Below, in pieces: positions 62,201-64,000 of a stretch of 64,000 bases of DNA; positions within the stretch are counted from its first letter, which is position 1; every line of letters begins with the position of its first letter. A program made the position numbers and the translations under genes. This stretch comes from Monarcha castaneiventris obscurior (lineage: Eukaryota > Chordata > Aves > Passeriformes > Monarchidae). Under the pieces are notes generated by a model that did not search any database, was not told the origin of the DNA, and saw nothing but the letters and a program-made list of their open reading frames with translations. The stretch is taken from NCBI GenBank assembly GCA_026261815.1, contig JAMPIT010000890.1, positions 8,338,001 to 8,402,000 of the forward strand, given 5' to 3'.

Positions 62201-63514
62201 CTTGAGAGAATACCCAGCCATTGTACTCCAGATTTCGACCAAGGGCAGTGATGTCCTCGTACGCAGCAAGTTCTGCGGTGCAGGGAGCTGGATGCTTTAA
62301 CTTCAGTCTTCCCCTAAACTCAAATCCTTTATTCTTTGGAGAGCCCAAGGACATTCATTCTTTTCATATGAAGCTGAGGAGCATTGTCTTTTCCCTATAC
62401 CTAGAGAAGTCCCATTAACACAGAAATAATCAGTTACCTTTGCAAAGCTGGCAGAAATGGGAGGAAAGCAAATCAGCAAGCTGTGTTCTGCTATCCAAAG
62501 CTTTCCCTTTCCGTGGCTTTGAAGCATGGGCTGCAGTTAGAGCTAAGGGAGTGTGTGTGAGAGAGAGACAAAGCAAGAACAGAAGGGAAAGCTACACTGC
62601 AGCCTCTTAGGAGATAATCCACTTCCTAATCCCAGTGCACCTGAAGGAAATCCTCAGCACTTCAAAGTAAGCTGTGGGGTTAAATGGTCTTGGCATACGT
62701 AAATGATATTGATGTGAGTGTCTGATAGGGCACTTTAATAAGTGCTACTGCATCATTCAGCATCTGACACGTTGGGTCTTTTCCACCATAGTGTGTCTTT
62801 TCAGAATTATTCTCCTTGGAGTCCTGTTGGTCAGGGCATGCCTTAAACTGAGTGGTGCTGAAAACCTCCCGTAGATGCCAGCAGCAAGGTGTTCTACTCC
62901 CCTCTGATGCTTAGTACTCTTCTCCAAAGCCCTTTCAGTGCTCTAAATGGCAGCAGTACCACTCTTTCCTCTGCTATATTTGCCTGTCTGGTGCATGGGA
63001 GAGGGCAGGAGCAGCCAGGAGGTGGGTGAGTTTTGGATAGCAGGGAACTGTGCTGTGAACAGGTTCTGCTGCAGAGACCCCCCATCATTCTGCACTTCTA
63101 CAAGGCTTTGCTTTTCTGGAGCTTCTAAAGGAAGATGATAAGTCTGAGTGACTGCTGGCTAGTTATCTCAAGCCTTTCTAGTTAGAATGAGCACATGAAT
63201 GGTATAGCAGGAAACATATAATCTTTTTTGATGCCTTTCTGGCAGCAGAATGAACAAAATGGCACAAAATATATGCTATTTGGAAGCTGTAGTGATTGGC
63301 TCAAGCATATCCTCTCTAATTTATCCCGATGAATGAATGATTCCCTCCCCCTGCCCCCGTCTATCACTGCAATTTTTGGTGTCCCTATTTGATAAAAGTA
63401 GGAGTGGCAGAGTTCTTTGGAGGTCATACTCCACGGAAGTACTCAAGTAATGAGATAATTTTCAACCAAAATAAATAGGTTTTCAATACCTGATTGGATA
63501 AATAACCTGGCCAG
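56206..63514. other. intergenic DNA
   Basis: AT-rich unique sequence with several homopolymer T runs (for example near 58139-58151 and 59720-59740) and an 8-bp inverted repeat at 58295-58320. No gene is recognised. Confidence 0.6.
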
Positions 63515-63601
63515 ATCTCTTAGCTGACCCCGATCTGCATATGAGGTTGGATTAGACACCTTTTGCTCTCCTTTTCAACCTAAATTACCCTGTGACCTGA
63601 A
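63515..63601 (+). mobile_element. CR1 LINE 3'-end relic
   Basis: GAGGTTGGATTAGACACCTTTTG followed by CTTTTCAACCTAAATTACCC and TGTGACCTGA resembles the + strand CR1 3' end: GGTTGGACTAGATGACC-type, TTCCAACC-type, then degenerate ATTCTATG octamers. It is short and diverged, and the boundaries are approximate. Confidence 0.6.
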
Positions 63602-64000
63602 GTCAAGGAGCTTGTCTGTGACCACACACTAAGCTGTTGGGTGGTAAAAATGCAATGTGAAACAATGGTGTTAGCCCCTTACTACCACTTTTGTGATAAA
63701 GAAGGTGTGAGGTCTCCTACAGAGTCACGGCATCAAGCTGGTGGGAGCTGCAGTAGCTCTCAGATGACTGATTTTTGTCACTGACGCTCTTGGTTTAGAA
63801 ATCAGCTATTCTTTAATCTATGTTTTACTGTTTGTTTCACTTCCTGCCCCTGCCGCCGCCAAACTGGTAGCTGCTTGAAGTCGTGTGCTGAAAATTTCCC
63901 AATTTAAATATCAGCCCCCTTGGGGGTGTTGGGGGGGGGGTGGGAGTAAAGCTCTACAAAATCATCTGCTGCTTTCTTGCGTGTTTTCCCTGTTTCCCCT
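63602..64000. other. intergenic DNA at window end
   Basis: No feature is recognised. A G run lies at about 63930-63940. Confidence 0.6.

Overview
This is a stretch of vertebrate nuclear DNA, most likely from a bird. It has large introns and AT-rich intergenic DNA, and short CpG-rich islands around a developmental gene. Its recognisable interspersed repeats are CR1-type LINE fragments (one keeps a piece of reverse transcriptase) and an LTR that resembles a widespread avian endogenous-retrovirus LTR family. Two genes are firmly recognised, both on the + strand: the 3' end of GRID2 (glutamate receptor delta-2) and, about 15.6 kb after the GRID2 stop codon, the complete single-exon ATOH1 (atonal bHLH transcription factor 1). 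The order GRID2 then ATOH1 on one strand is the same as in mammals.

Layout. 1-12674: inside a GRID2 intron, with no exon recognised. 12675-12915: penultimate GRID2 coding exon (end of the ligand-binding lobe plus transmembrane helix M4). 12916-17016: last intron. 17017-17439: last coding exon, ending in the PDZ ligand GTSI. 17440 to about 19765: 3' UTR with several AATAAA signals. 19766-31800: intergenic, with an LTR (about 22400-23496), a nested purine-rich GGAAA array (25341-25537) and an isolated CpG island (about 25555-26330). 31800-34900: ATOH1 CpG island, promoter, CDS (33055-33948) and 3' UTR. 34900-40620: GC-rich 3' flank with two AT-rich patches, which are candidates for the conserved downstream ATOH1 enhancers. 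40620-64000: gene desert with CR1 fragments (44.4, 44.6, 47.0, 55.1-56.2 and 63.5 kb) and a second isolated CpG-rich patch at about 46.2-46.56 kb.

How the genes relate: GRID2 protein acts at parallel fibre-Purkinje synapses, whereas ATOH1 specifies the granule-cell precursors that make the parallel fibres, as well as inner-ear hair cells and other lineages. The two genes are therefore neighbours in the genome and act on opposite sides of the same cerebellar circuit. Nothing in the sequence shows shared regulation.

I found no convincing undescribed gene system. The points most worth checking are the orphan CpG island beside the GGAAA array, a possible intronic-polyadenylation isoform of GRID2, a five-codon uORF ending 4 nt before the ATOH1 start, the minisatellite and G-rich structure of the ATOH1 promoter, and the candidate 3' enhancers.
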